In this document: positions 1 to 9,056 of the stretch, one piece after another
Layout of the letters: every line of letters starts with the position of its first letter
How positions within the stretch are numbered: the first letter of the stretch is position 1
Origin: Bacillota bacterium
Lineage (GTDB): Bacteria; Bacillota; Clostridia; Lachnospirales; Lachnospiraceae
Direction: 5' to 3'
NCBI GenBank assembly: GCA_023409535.1
Contig: JAEYGZ010000038.1
Coordinates: 248,001 to 312,000 of the forward strand
DNA length: 64,000 bases
Program-made: the position numbers and the translations under genes
The notes under the pieces: model-generated
Databases searched by the model: none
Told to the model about the DNA's origin: nothing
Seen by the model: the letters and a program-made list of their open reading frames with translations, nothing else

Positions 1-87
1 ACGCGCCATACCCATGAAAAATAATGTAATGCATGGTATCTTAGATTAGTCAAAAACACGCTCCTGCAGAGCCCCCAAACAACAAAG

Positions 88-118
88 CATCCCCATCCGA
101 TCATCTGCGGTGGGGATG
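88..118. terminator. Hairpin terminator after the alcohol dehydrogenase gene
   Basis: The 8-bp arms CATCCCCA (88-95) and TGGGGATG (111-118) enclose a 15-nt loop. Both flanks are T-rich when read outward, so it could terminate in either direction. It lies just downstream of the minus-strand dehydrogenase stop codon. Confidence 0.6.
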
Positions 119-148
119 TTATTTGTTTAAGCTTATGCTTCCTCGGGA

Positions 149-1288
149 TTATTTACATTCCTGAAGGATTTTCAGAATATCTCCATGGGTAAACTGAACC
201 GGATTATTATCCATACGCCCGATGGTAATTGCCTGCTTTGCTATTTCTTCGATTTCTTCCTCTGCTATGCCGAAGGCTGACAGTGTAAGAGGCTGTATCC
301 CGTTACAAACCTCCTGCAGCCAATTCTTCAGTCCTTCCTTGGCATCTCCAAAGACCTCACGCAGCATCACCCCAGTCTCCGGAACGGCCGGTTGATTTCT
401 TTCCGCAATCTGATTTAAAGTTAATGCGCAGGCAAAACCATGCTCTACACCATAATTCAGGGTGATGGGATAGGAAATGGAGTGGCAGGCGGTGGTCCGG
501 GTATTTGAGAAGGCAATTCCGGCCAGCAGTGCCCCTTTTCGCAGTTCATTCTTTGCCGTCTTATTTATGGGATCCTTTAAGGACGCTCCCAGATTGTTTT
601 TGATCTTCTTGATTGCGAGAACAGCCAGCTCCTGAATAATCGGATTCGTCTGCTTTGCCCAGAACGCTTCAACAGCGTGGCATAGAGCGTCCAGACCCGT
701 GGACAGCGCCATCCGCTTAGGCAGGTGATATGTCAGCTCCGGCATCAGATAGATCTCCTTTGCATAAATCAGATTATCCTCGATGGAGAACTTTGCTGAT
801 TTATTCAAATCCCATATTGTAGCCCATTTTGTCACCTCGGAACCGGATAACGTAGTGGGAATCATAATCATATCAATCTTTTTACCGGCATTCTGATAGG
901 TCTTCGCACAAATCAGATTCGTAATCGTAGTGATCGTATTGTATTTCACCGTAAGAAAGGAATAAAGGGCACTGATCGCCTTGGCTAAATCCATGGTGCT
1001 TCCGCCGCCGACGGCTATAATTTTATCCGGTTTTCTCTCTCCGATCCTGCTGATGGCATTCACAATATCCTCCTGCGTAGGATTAGCGTTGATCCTGTCA
1101 ATATGTATGAGACGGTATCTATGGGACAGCTGCTGGACCATATCCCCAAATCCGAAGGTTTTCTGCAGCGAGTCATCCAGCAAAAGTACAACATTTATGC
1201 CGGTACGAAGTCCAAGCAAGGATTTTTTTAATACCTCCATTGTTACATAACGAATTTCAACCGGGCAGAAGCCTCCGAAATCCTCCAC
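149..1288 (-). CDS. Iron-containing alcohol dehydrogenase, phosphonoacetaldehyde reductase-like
   Basis: Group III (Fe-dependent) alcohol dehydrogenase of 379 aa, full length for the family, predicted to be a cytosolic NAD(P)H-dependent aldehyde/alcohol oxidoreductase. The nucleotide-binding glycine motif GGGSTMD is at residues 94-100. The four expected metal ligands are visible: D200 and H204 (in LDALCHAVEAF), H269 and H283 (in ACHSISYP and GVEHGFAC). The block around residues 267-285 recalls phosphonoacetaldehyde reductases of the phosphonate pathways, but no phosphonate gene is in view, so the substrate is open. Translation probably starts at GTG behind an AGGGGG ribosome site. The gene stands alone; an ATTGTAT/ATACAAT inverted repeat (1327-1349) lies upstream. 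Confidence 0.8.
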   Translation of the reverse strand: MEDFGGFCPVEIRYVTMEVLKKSLLGLRTGINVVLLLDDSLQKTFGFGDMVQQLSHRYRLIHIDRINANPTQEDIVNAISRIGERKPDKIIAVGGGSTMDLAKAISALYSFLTVKYNTITTITNLICAKTYQNAGKKIDMIMIPTTLSGSEVTKWATIWDLNKSAKFSIEDNLIYAKEIYLMPELTYHLPKRMALSTGLDALCHAVEAFWAKQTNPIIQELAVLAIKKIKNNLGASLKDPINKTAKNELRKGALLAGIAFSNTRTTACHSISYPITLNYGVEHGFACALTLNQIAERNQPAVPETGVMLREVFGDAKEGLKNWLQEVCNGIQPLTLSAFGIAEEEIEEIAKQAITIGRMDNNPVQFTHGDILKILQECK

Positions 1289-1326
1289 GTTCCAGCCCCC
1301 TTTCTGTGCGTAAAGTTATTTTATCA

Positions 1327-1349
1327 ATTGTATCCTATGTAAATACAAT
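1327..1349. repeat. Inverted repeat upstream of the dehydrogenase gene
   Basis: ATTGTAT and ATACAAT are perfect 7-bp arms with a 9-nt spacer, about 40 bp upstream of the dehydrogenase start. The position suits an operator. No binding protein can be named. Confidence 0.3.
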
Positions 1350-1465
1350 GTTATAAGCTTGTATCATAATCGTTGAATTTATAATAATCGGAAATTAAAC
1401 GATTGTAAAACAGGTAACGGTTAATTCTTTGTAAGATTCTCGTTAAGAAAACGGCGCATCTATAA

Positions 1466-1526
1466 ATAAGCTCCTCTTATGGCAGACAGGTGGTTTTTCA
1501 CTCTGTTTTGCATAAAAGGAGCTTAT
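1466..1526 (-). terminator. Long imperfect hairpin downstream of clpB
   Basis: The arms ATAAGCTCCT (1466-1475) and AGGAGCTTAT (1517-1526) pair perfectly, and TTATG/CATAA extends the stem inward. It lies directly after the clpB stop codon. The minus-strand flank has only a weak T-run, so termination activity is plausible rather than clear. Confidence 0.4.
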
Positions 1527-1540
1527 CCTATAAAATCTTA

Positions 1541-4129
1541 TTATTTGCCTTGTACTCTGGCAGTCAACGTATTGTTTAAAGTATCAATTATAATGACATC
1601 CTCCGACTGAACCTGATCACTCAGAATCAGTCTCGCACTTAAGGTCTCAACATTCTTCTGAAGATAACGCTTTAACGGTCTGGCACCGTAAGCCGGATCA
1701 TAGCTTCTTTCTACAATATAATCCTTCGCCTGCTCTGTCAGCCTGATGGTAATCTCTCTATCCTTCAGCCGCTTGTTAAGGTCGATGATCATCAGATCAA
1801 TGATCGAATCGATATTCTCTTTGGTCAGAGGTTTAAAGAGGACAATCTCATCCAGCCTGTTCAGGAATTCCGGGCGGAAGGAGGCTCTTAGCTCCTTCAT
1901 CACCATGGCCTCACAGCCCTCACTGATCTCACCGGCTTCATCAATACCCTCCAGCAGGTAACGGGAGCCGATATTAGAGGTTAGAATGATGATGGTATTC
2001 TTAAAATCCACTGTTCTGCCCTGGGAATCTGTGATTCGCCCGTCGTCCAGCACCTGCAGAAGAACATTGAATACATCCGGGTGCGCCTTCTCCACCTCAT
2101 CAAAGAGGAGAACGGCATACGGCTTGCGCCTGATGGCTTCCGTCAGCTGTCCGCCTTCCTCATAGCCGATATATCCGGGCGGTGCTCCGATCAGCCTGGC
2201 CACGGAATGCTTCTCCATATATTCGCTCATATCGATCCGCACGATATTATGCTCGTTGTCAAACAAGCTCTCCGCCAGTGCCTTGGCAAGCTCTGTCTTA
2301 CCCACCCCGGTAGGTCCGAGAAAGAGAAAGGAGCCGATAGGCTTTGTAGGATCCTTGATCCCTGCTTTGGAACGAAGGATTGCATCGGATACCTTATCCA
2401 CACCTTCCTCCTGGCCGATGACTCTTTTATGAAGCTCCGCATTTAAATGAAGCGTCTTATTACGTTCTCCCTCCGTCAGCCTGGTGACGGGAATACCGGT
2501 CCAGCGGGCTACAATCCTGGCGATTTCTTCTTCGCTGACATTCTCATGTACCAGCATATCCTCATCAGACTTCAGACGTGCTTCCTCCTGTGCCAGCTGC
2601 TTCTGAAGCTCGGGAAGTCTGCCGTACTTAAGCTCTGCCGCCTTATTCAGGTTATAGCTGCGCTCGGCAACCTCTATTTCATTATTTAATTCCTCTATGG
2701 CCTCTCTTAATTTATGAAGCTTCTCTACGTCTGCCTTTTCATTATCCCATCTCGCCTTCTGAGAGGCAAAGCTGTCCCGAAGCTCTGCCAGCTCCCGCTG
2801 TAGCTCTGTCAGCCGTTCCGTACTAAGGCGGTCATGCTCCTTCTTCAGCGCAGCCTCCTCAATCTCCATCTGCATGATTCTGCGCTGCAGGTCATCCAGC
2901 TCCGTGGGCATGGAATCTAGCTCCGTCTTGATCAGCGCACAGGCCTCATCCACCAGATCAATGGCCTTATCCGGCAGGAAACGCTCCGAGATATAACGAT
3001 TAGAAAGCACCGCTGCACTGACAAGCGCCCCATCCGTTATCTTCACGCCATGAAATACTTCATAACGCTCTTTTAAGCCCCTGAGAATGGATATGGTATC
3101 CTCCACCGTCGGCTCCTCCACCATTACCGGCTGGAACCGCCGCTCCAGGGCTGCATCCTTCTCCACATACTGCCGGTACTCATTCAGGGTTGTTGCACCG
3201 ATACAATGCAATTCCCCTCTGGCGAGCATGGGCTTCAGCATATTTCCTGCATCCATGGAGCCTTCGGTTTTGCCTGCACCTACAATGGTATGAAGCTCAT
3301 CGATGAATAAGATAATCTGACCTTCGCTTTTCTTTACTTCTTCCAGTACGGCCTTGAGGCGTTCCTCAAATTCACCCCGGTATTTCGCTCCGGCTACCAA
3401 AGCGCCCATATCCAGGGCAAAAAGCTTTTTATCCTGTAAGGACTGGGGTACGTCGCCCCGGACAATTCTCTGCGCCAAGCCTTCCACGACCGCCGTCTTA
3501 CCAACACCCGGCTCACCGATTAATACCGGATTATTCTTTGTCTTTCTGGACAGGATTCGTATGACGTTACGTATCTCCCCGTCACGTCCGATGACCGGAT
3601 CCAGCTTCTGATCCTTTGCGCGCTCCACCAGATCATAGCCGTATTTCTCAAGGGTATCATAGGTTGCCTCCGGATTATCGCTCATTACCTTCTGATTTCC
3701 CCGGACGGTTTGCAGCGCCTTGAGAAAGTCCTCCCGGTTAATCCGGAAGTCATTGAATAATGCCTTAACCTCTCTGTTAGGCTGCTTCAGCATACTGAGG
3801 AACAGATGCTCCACGGATACATAGGAATCCCCCATCTGTTTGGCCTCATTTTCGGCATAAATTAAGATCTTATTCAAATCATTTCCGATATAAACCTGTC
3901 CCCCGGATACTTTGGGGCGTTTGTCCAGCAGCCCCTTCACCTGGGCGAGGAAGACCTCGGTATTCCTCGCCATCTTCTCAAGCAGCTTCTTGATCAGGCT
4001 GTTCTCCAGGTGAAGCAGGCTATATAACAGATGCTCTGCCGTAATCTCCTGGTGGCCGTATTCATAAGCCAGCTTTTCGCAGTCCTCCACCGCCTGCAGG
4101 GAATTCTGTGTGAATTTGCTGATGTTCAT
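1541..4129 (-). CDS. clpB: ATP-dependent disaggregase ClpB
   Basis: Hexameric AAA+ Hsp100 chaperone that pulls polypeptides out of aggregates together with DnaK. The 862-aa length is normal. Order of domains: two Clp_N repeats (about 1-145), first AAA module with Walker A GEPGVGKT near residue 205 and Walker B LFIDELH, the charged coiled-coil middle domain (about 410-525) that separates ClpB from ClpC and ClpE, then the second AAA module with GPTGVGKT near 605 and the D2-small domain. The start is backed by AAGGAG 8 bp upstream. It is monocistronic, with its own sigma-A-like promoter. I found no CIRCE or CtsR-type heptad repeat in the upstream region, so the heat-shock control expected for this family is not visible. 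Confidence 0.97.
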   Translation of the reverse strand: MNISKFTQNSLQAVEDCEKLAYEYGHQEITAEHLLYSLLHLENSLIKKLLEKMARNTEVFLAQVKGLLDKRPKVSGGQVYIGNDLNKILIYAENEAKQMGDSYVSVEHLFLSMLKQPNREVKALFNDFRINREDFLKALQTVRGNQKVMSDNPEATYDTLEKYGYDLVERAKDQKLDPVIGRDGEIRNVIRILSRKTKNNPVLIGEPGVGKTAVVEGLAQRIVRGDVPQSLQDKKLFALDMGALVAGAKYRGEFEERLKAVLEEVKKSEGQIILFIDELHTIVGAGKTEGSMDAGNMLKPMLARGELHCIGATTLNEYRQYVEKDAALERRFQPVMVEEPTVEDTISILRGLKERYEVFHGVKITDGALVSAAVLSNRYISERFLPDKAIDLVDEACALIKTELDSMPTELDDLQRRIMQMEIEEAALKKEHDRLSTERLTELQRELAELRDSFASQKARWDNEKADVEKLHKLREAIEELNNEIEVAERSYNLNKAAELKYGRLPELQKQLAQEEARLKSDEDMLVHENVSEEEIARIVARWTGIPVTRLTEGERNKTLHLNAELHKRVIGQEEGVDKVSDAILRSKAGIKDPTKPIGSFLFLGPTGVGKTELAKALAESLFDNEHNIVRIDMSEYMEKHSVARLIGAPPGYIGYEEGGQLTEAIRRKPYAVLLFDEVEKAHPDVFNVLLQVLDDGRITDSQGRTVDFKNTIIILTSNIGSRYLLEGIDEAGEISEGCEAMVMKELRASFRPEFLNRLDEIVLFKPLTKENIDSIIDLMIIDLNKRLKDREITIRLTEQAKDYIVERSYDPAYGARPLKRYLQKNVETLSARLILSDQVQSEDVIIIDTLNNTLTARVQGK

Positions 4130-4189
4130 CCTAACATCTCCTTTTATTGATTGTCTTTCTTATCATTCCCAGTTGATTGTTCTATATCA

Positions 4190-4218
4190 ACTATAACATA
4201 TGTATCATAATGATGCAA
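4190..4218 (-). promoter_or_regulatory. Candidate sigma-A promoter of clpB
   Basis: Read on the minus strand: TTGCAT, 17-nt spacer, TATAGT, ending about 60 bp before the clpB start codon. Confidence 0.45.
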
Positions 4219-4320
4219 GGCCTATTTTACTTTTTCTTGCCAAATGATAACAAAGCTACTAAAATGGTAATTATAATTATGCGTAACGCATAAAAGACGA
4301 AGAAAGGGATCTTATTCTGT

Positions 4321-4764
4321 ATGGAAATCAAATTGATCAAAGAAAACAAAAAAGATTTCTTGGATTTACTGCTGCTGGCAGATGAACAGGAGAATATGAT
4401 TGATCTGTATCTGGAGCGGGGTGATCTGTTTGCCCTGTATGACGACGACCTTCGAAGCTTATGTGTCGTGACGGAGGAAGGCGGGGGAACCTACGAGCTT
4501 CAGAATTTGGCCACCTATGAGAAATACCAGCGGCAAGGATATGCCTCCGCACTGATCCGCTACATTTGCAATTATTACAGGGGCAAATGCCAAACTCTGC
4601 TGGTAGGCACCGGAGACAGTCCTCTCACCGTGCCCTTTTACGAGCACTGCGGTTTTACCTTCTCCCACAGGATCAAAGACTATATACTTACACACTATGA
4701 TAACCCGATTTTTGAAAACGGAATTCAGCTGAAGGATAAAGTATATTTCGCAATGAAGTTATAA
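4321..4764 (+). CDS. GNAT family N-acetyltransferase (YvbK-like)
   Basis: A 147-aa single-domain acetyltransferase with the GNAT fold. The acetyl-CoA pyrophosphate-binding loop is seen as YQRQGYASALIR near residues 70-82 (R/Q-x-x-G-x-A type), and the late beta-bulge region VPFYEHCGF is typical. The C-terminal sequence with FENGIQLKDKVYF resembles the Bacillus YvbK group, whose acceptor I cannot name. The ribosome site AAAGGG is about 12 bp before ATG, which is slightly long. It is divergent from clpB and precedes a small unknown gene by 64 bp, so the two may be cotranscribed. Confidence 0.8.
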   Translation: MEIKLIKENKKDFLDLLLLADEQENMIDLYLERGDLFALYDDDLRSLCVVTEEGGGTYELQNLATYEKYQRQGYASALIRYICNYYRGKCQTLLVGTGDSPLTVPFYEHCGFTFSHRIKDYILTHYDNPIFENGIQLKDKVYFAMKL

Positions 4765-4828
4765 ATAGAACCTGAAATTCAGCGGCATTCCAAAGGTGCA
4801 TAATAGATACGTTAAGAAAGGAAGAAGC

Positions 4829-5251
4829 ATGGCAGACAAAAAGAAGAATTTTTCTCAAAAAACTGCAGCCCCACAGAAAGCAGAAAAGAAATATATTGAT
4901 CTATTTTATATGACCCCCCGGAAGGTGACGGCAAAAGAAATTGCGGAACGATTACAGGAGCGGGACAATCTGACCGTCGAGCTATGGGCAGAGATGAATG
5001 TACTGGAGCTGGTATTGCCCAATCAGAATTCCATTGATTTTGAACCGGTGGAGGCTGACTTTAGGGATGCTTCCGATGCTGCCTTTATAAAGAACCGTAA
5101 TATTGCCACCATCTTTGCCATCAACCTGTGCGAAGCAGACCTTACGGCGGCTGTACCGCTCTTTGAGCAGCTTGTAGCAGCCTGCTCCGGCTTCGTATGC
5201 GCGGACAGTGAGGATTTTAATCCTGTTTATGCCGGGTCCTCCAAAAAATAA
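4829..5251 (+). CDS. Small conserved-looking protein of unknown function
   Basis: 140 aa. I prefer the ATG at 4829 (MADKKK) over an in-frame ATG 33 bp upstream because AAAGGAAG lies directly before it. The first 25 residues are Lys/Gln-rich and probably disordered. The rest is a compact alpha/beta-like domain starting near KYIDLFYMTPRK, with alternating acidic and hydrophobic stretches and no membrane segment, signal peptide or recognisable catalytic motif. It lies 56 bp before azlC and after a GNAT gene on the same strand. I do not recognise the family. Confidence 0.65.
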   Translation: MADKKKNFSQKTAAPQKAEKKYIDLFYMTPRKVTAKEIAERLQERDNLTVELWAEMNVLELVLPNQNSIDFEPVEADFRDASDAAFIKNRNIATIFAINLCEADLTAAVPLFEQLVAACSGFVCADSEDFNPVYAGSSKK

Positions 5252-5306
5252 TCTTATCGGATTAAGATTCTCAGGTAATTTCCAAAGATAAGGAGTCTCG
5301 TTCCCT

Positions 5307-6005
5307 ATGCACAATAAAACAGCAGCCCTGAAGGCTGCTTTTCCGCTAACGATACCGGTTATGACCGGTTATATTGTCCTTGGCGCCGCTTACGGTATTC
5401 TTATGAACAGTAAGGGCTTTCCTCTGATCTGGAGCCTGGTTGCCAGTGTGTTCGTCTATGCCGGCTCCATGCAGTTTGTAACAGTCGCGCTTTTGGCGGC
5501 AGGCTTCGATCCGCTGGGCGCATTGATGATGACGATCGCCGTCAACGCAAGACATATCTTCTATGGTATCTCCATGCTGCACCAGTACCAAGGGATTGGC
5601 AGATTAAAGCCCTACCTGATCTTCTCCCTGACGGATGAGAGCTTCTCCATCCTTTGCTCTGCCAGGCTTCCGGAAACTATCCCAAGAAAGTGGTTCTACT
5701 TTTTTATCTCCTTCCTGGACCAGCTCTATTGGATTGCCGGAACACTCCTCGGAGGTATCCTTGGAAGCATGCTGAAAATAAATACCAAGGGGATTGACTT
5801 TGTTCTAACCGCGCTGTTCGTGGTAATTCTGGTCAATCAATGGCAGTCTGCGAAAAACCATCTGCCTGCGTTAATCGGTATCTCCAGTGCAATTGCCTGC
5901 CGTTTGATCTTTGGTGCATCCGACTTTATCATACCTTCGATGGTCTGCATCATAATCCTTGTTACCGTATTAAAAAAGCCCATGGAAAGGAGTAAACTGC
6001 TATGA
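5307..6005 (+). CDS. azlC: AzlC family branched-chain amino acid exporter, large subunit
   Basis: A 232-aa integral membrane protein with about six to seven hydrophobic segments, the usual AzlC size. The N-terminal half carries the family signature around YVLGAAYGILM, VYAGSMQFV and NARHIFYG. AzlC works with the small AzlD subunit to export branched-chain amino acids or their analogues such as azaleucine. Start supported by AAGGAG about 11 bp upstream. The stop overlaps the azlD start (6002-6005, ATGA), so the two are translationally coupled. No Lrp-type regulator gene is adjacent. Confidence 0.9.
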   Translation: MHNKTAALKAAFPLTIPVMTGYIVLGAAYGILMNSKGFPLIWSLVASVFVYAGSMQFVTVALLAAGFDPLGALMMTIAVNARHIFYGISMLHQYQGIGRLKPYLIFSLTDESFSILCSARLPETIPRKWFYFFISFLDQLYWIAGTLLGGILGSMLKINTKGIDFVLTALFVVILVNQWQSAKNHLPALIGISSAIACRLIFGASDFIIPSMVCIIILVTVLKKPMERSKLL

Positions 6006-6334
6006 ATTATACCACGTCTCAGCTGATTCTTTTCTTTGTCGTAGTGGCATTGGGCACCTTCCTTACCCGCGTGCTTCCCTTTCTTATCTTCCCTGAGAAT
6101 AAGCCAATTCCGAAGTACATAAAGTATCTGGCCGATATCCTGCCCTTTACCATAATCGGAATGCTTGTGGTTTATTGCCTGAAGGATATTTCCTTTGTCC
6201 AGGCACCCCATGCCATTCCGGAGGCAATCAGTATTGCCGTCATTATTATCCTTCATGTATGGAAAAAGAACACCCTGCTCAGTATCGGAGCGGGTGCCCT
6301 TCTCTACATGTTCCTTATTCAAACCATCGCATAA
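6002..6334 (+). CDS. azlD: AzlD family branched-chain amino acid exporter, small subunit
   Basis: A 110-aa protein with three to four membrane segments. The motif TRVLPFLIF near residue 21 is characteristic of AzlD. It is coupled to azlC by a 4-bp ATGA overlap and has AAAGGAG within the azlC end. Together they form the AzlCD exporter. The gene converges on the HD-GYP gene 53 bp downstream; no clear hairpin separates them. Confidence 0.9.
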   Translation: MNYTTSQLILFFVVVALGTFLTRVLPFLIFPENKPIPKYIKYLADILPFTIIGMLVVYCLKDISFVQAPHAIPEAISIAVIIILHVWKKNTLLSIGAGALLYMFLIQTIA

Positions 6335-6387
6335 GCAGACAGTCTGTTTATTTTAATTCTATCTTATCCTAATTATATTATTCCTAA

Positions 6388-7464
6388 CTATATTATCTCT
6401 ATAATTGACAGCTTACGGTTCTTGGACAGATCCACGTATTCCCCTGTAACGACCTTGACTACGGGTCTGGAAAGGGACAATTTATTGATCATGATAACTT
6501 CACCTTCACGCCCGTCGTTAAGACGAACGATATTATGTAAGTAGGATTCCACAATACGTTCCAGGAAGGTCATAAGATAGCCGGGATCAAACTTCAGGAA
6601 GCCGTCGGTTTCAAATTCCTCCACCACACAGAAGGGGCAGATTCCATTACGGTAACGGCGGTCGGAGGTCATTGCATCGTATACATCTGCAATTGCCACT
6701 ATTTTTGCAAAATCATCAATTTGGTCTCCGCTGAAGCCGTTAGGATAGCCGCTTCTATCGCATCTCTCATGATGCATCAACGCCGCATACTGTATCCTGG
6801 TATCCAAATTCTGCGCTTTCAATGCCTGATAGCCCTTTGTCGTATGTGTCTTGATAATCTTATATTCCTCCGGTGTCAGTTTTCCGGCCTTCGATATAAT
6901 TTCCCTTGGAATTAACAGCTTTCCGATATCATGCAGCAAGCCGCACAGGGTCAGAATACGGGTATCCTCCTCGGATAATCTAAGCCAGCCTGCAAAGATA
7001 TTGCAGATCAGAGATACATTCAGGCTGTGTACATAGGTCATATCATCATAATTACGTATTCCGTGAAGCATCTCAAGAATGTGGGCCCCATTGCGTCCTT
7101 CCGACAGGATACGATTTGTCTCTGACAGCAGCGCATCCACATTAAACGCAGTCGCTCCGGTTATAACATCATTGAAATTATCCTCGACATTCTGCACCGA
7201 GTCTACATAGGTACGGTTGAATTTCTTAAATTCCGGGGTATTACGAAGCATCTCAATATAGGATACTTCTTCCATCATGTTGACCTCTGGAACCTTTCGG
7301 GCAATGACAAATCCATAGATGTTATAAAAACGCAGCCTCGTTATCATCCAGTTATCCAGTACGGTACCCTTAGGTATAATCAGCTGATTATTGGTAGTAT
7401 AAATATCTGAGGCCACCGTCATACCGGCTTCCGCCTGGTCTGTTCGTATCCTTATTGACTCCAT
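6388..7464 (-). CDS. HD-GYP domain protein, probable cyclic-di-GMP phosphodiesterase
   Basis: 358 aa from the ATG at 7464, chosen over one 18 bp upstream because GGTGGGAG precedes it at proper spacing. The N-terminal ~120 residues form an undefined domain with a SAF-like start. The HD-GYP domain follows: LLHDIGKLLIP holds the HD pair near residue 178, and HHERCDRSGYPNG matches the HHExxDGxGYP signature with Arg-Ser in place of Gly-x, then DVYDAMTSDRRYR. The family hydrolyses c-di-GMP with a bi- or trinuclear metal site. No receiver or membrane domain is present, so the input is unclear. It has its own promoter at 7502-7530. Confidence 0.85.
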   Translation of the reverse strand: MESIRIRTDQAEAGMTVASDIYTTNNQLIIPKGTVLDNWMITRLRFYNIYGFVIARKVPEVNMMEEVSYIEMLRNTPEFKKFNRTYVDSVQNVEDNFNDVITGATAFNVDALLSETNRILSEGRNGAHILEMLHGIRNYDDMTYVHSLNVSLICNIFAGWLRLSEEDTRILTLCGLLHDIGKLLIPREIISKAGKLTPEEYKIIKTHTTKGYQALKAQNLDTRIQYAALMHHERCDRSGYPNGFSGDQIDDFAKIVAIADVYDAMTSDRRYRNGICPFCVVEEFETDGFLKFDPGYLMTFLERIVESYLHNIVRLNDGREGEVIMINKLSLSRPVVKVVTGEYVDLSKNRKLSIIEII

Positions 7465-7501
7465 CGTTCTCCCACCTTCCATTTCCTACATATCTTAGTA
7501 A

Positions 7502-7530
7502 ATTATACCTACCAATATCTTGAAATACAA
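7502..7530 (-). promoter_or_regulatory. Sigma-A promoter of the HD-GYP gene
   Basis: Minus strand: TTGTAT, 17-nt spacer, TATAAT. The -10 hexamer is perfect and lies about 40 bp before the start codon. Confidence 0.6.
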
Positions 7531-7578
7531 GCACGATTTTTGTCAAATATACTCATTACAGACCAATTTCCTACTTAA

Positions 7579-8340
7579 TTATCCAGCGAAATCCATAATA
7601 AGACCCACCGGGCAATGGTCGCTGCCCATAACCGCATTATATATTATGCTGTCCCCAATATGTTCCTTCAGCCGGTCTGATGCAAGAAAATAGTCGATAC
7701 GCCAGCCAACGTTCTTCTCCCTGGCATTAAACATATAGGACCACCAGGTATAAGCACCGGTAACCTCCGGATATTTATAACGGAAGGTATCCACAAAGCC
7801 GCTGTCCAAAAGCCTTGTCATCTTGTCCCGTTCTTCCATGGTAAAGCCCGCATTCCTTGTATTGGATTTGGGATTTTTCAGATCGATTTCCTTATGAGCC
7901 ACATTCATATCCCCGCAGACAATCACCGGTTTTTTCTGATCAAGGGTCATTAAAAAGGCTCTGAAATCCTCTTCCCATTCCATCCGGTAATCAAGTCTCG
8001 CCAGCTCTCTCTGGGAATTTGGCGTATACACCGTCACCAGATAAAACTCCTCATATTCCAGTGTGATGACTCTGCCCTCATCATTATGCCTGTCCATAGC
8101 CAGATCATAGGTCACCTTCAACGGTTCCTTCTTGCAGAATACCGCAGTACCGGAATAACCCTTCTTTACGGCGGAATTAAAGTACTGGTGATACCCCTGA
8201 AAGGCTATCTCTACCTGCTCCGGCTGCATCTTCGTCTCCTGAAGGCAGAAGATATCCGCATCCTCCGCCTCGAAGAAGTCGGTAAATCCTTTATTCAAGC
8301 ATGCGCGAAGTCCATTCACATTCCATGATATCAGTTTCAT
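7579..8340 (-). CDS. xth: Exodeoxyribonuclease III (AP endonuclease)
   Basis: 253 aa from the ATG opening MKLISWNVNGLRA, the conserved beginning of the family. An ATG 12 bp upstream has its purine-rich ribosome site too close. Catalytic landmarks are in order: WNVNG, CLQETK with the metal-binding Glu near 36, YTPNS, CGDMNVAH near 150, the NPKSN loop, WRIDY near 210 and GSDHCPVGL with the catalytic His at the C-terminus. It cleaves DNA 5' to abasic sites and has 3'-5' exonuclease activity in base-excision repair. The next minus-strand gene upstream, a HAD phosphatase, is 39 bp away, so they may be cotranscribed. Confidence 0.95.
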   Translation of the reverse strand: MKLISWNVNGLRACLNKGFTDFFEAEDADIFCLQETKMQPEQVEIAFQGYHQYFNSAVKKGYSGTAVFCKKEPLKVTYDLAMDRHNDEGRVITLEYEEFYLVTVYTPNSQRELARLDYRMEWEEDFRAFLMTLDQKKPVIVCGDMNVAHKEIDLKNPKSNTRNAGFTMEERDKMTRLLDSGFVDTFRYKYPEVTGAYTWWSYMFNAREKNVGWRIDYFLASDRLKEHIGDSIIYNAVMGSDHCPVGLIMDFAG

Positions 8341-8379
8341 AATCCATCTCATCCTTTCTGTATAATATAAGTTACTATA

Positions 8380-9030
8380 CTATAGCTGCATAATTACATC
8401 ATATACCTCCGGTACAGTTTCCGCAATCCTATCCGCACCGGCAGCCGCAAGCTCCGTCCTGCTGCCAAAGCCGTACAGCACCCCGACAGACACGATACCT
8501 ACCTTCCTGGCACCTTCGATATCATGCCTTCTGTCTCCTACCATTACCACCCGATTAAGATCGGTTATCCCATTTTTATCAAGAGCATACCGGATGACAT
8601 CCGCTTTGGCAGACCGGCTGCCATCCAGGGTGGCGCCGCAAATATCATCAAAATACTGATCAAGATGAAAATGCTCCAAGATCCTCCGTGCAAAAATCTC
8701 CGGCTTACTGGTGGCCGTGATCAGCTTTTTTCCGCTGTTCTTAAGTCCTTGAAGCAATTCCTCCATTCCTTCAAACACTTCATTCTCATAAATTCCTGTA
8801 ACGGAGAAATACTCCCGGTATTTCTCCACCAGCTCCGCTGCCTCAGTCTCATCATAATCATAAAACTCCATGAAAGATTCCCCCAGCGGAGGTCCGATAT
8901 GTTTGCTTAAGCTGTCCAGATCTTCTATTATCACACCTTTTGAACGTAAGGCATATTGGACTGACTTTGTAATTCCAAGCTTAGGATCTGTAATTGTTCC
9001 ATCCAGATCCATCAGGATATAATCTGCCAT
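8380..9030 (-). CDS. HAD superfamily hydrolase, phosphoglycolate phosphatase-like
   Basis: 216 aa. HAD motif I is LMDLDGTITD near residues 6-15, with the nucleophile and acid aspartates. A helical C1 cap follows. Motif II is TATSKP near 105, and motif IV is VMVGDRRHDIEGA near 165. The sequence belongs to the Gph/PpaX-type group that hydrolyses small phosphate monoesters such as phosphoglycolate, but the substrate cannot be read from sequence. Start supported by AAAGGAAG. It lies in a minus-strand series with the small Cys-rich genes 26 bp upstream. Confidence 0.88.
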   Translation of the reverse strand: MADYILMDLDGTITDPKLGITKSVQYALRSKGVIIEDLDSLSKHIGPPLGESFMEFYDYDETEAAELVEKYREYFSVTGIYENEVFEGMEELLQGLKNSGKKLITATSKPEIFARRILEHFHLDQYFDDICGATLDGSRSAKADVIRYALDKNGITDLNRVVMVGDRRHDIEGARKVGIVSVGVLYGFGSRTELAAAGADRIAETVPEVYDVIMQL

Positions 9031-9056
9031 TGTAGCTTCCTTTCCGATCCTGTATC

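Noticed and set aside
4130..4320. CIRCE or CtsR operator for clpB
   Set aside because: No TTAGCACTC inverted repeat or GGTCAAA heptads seen; only a plain promoter.
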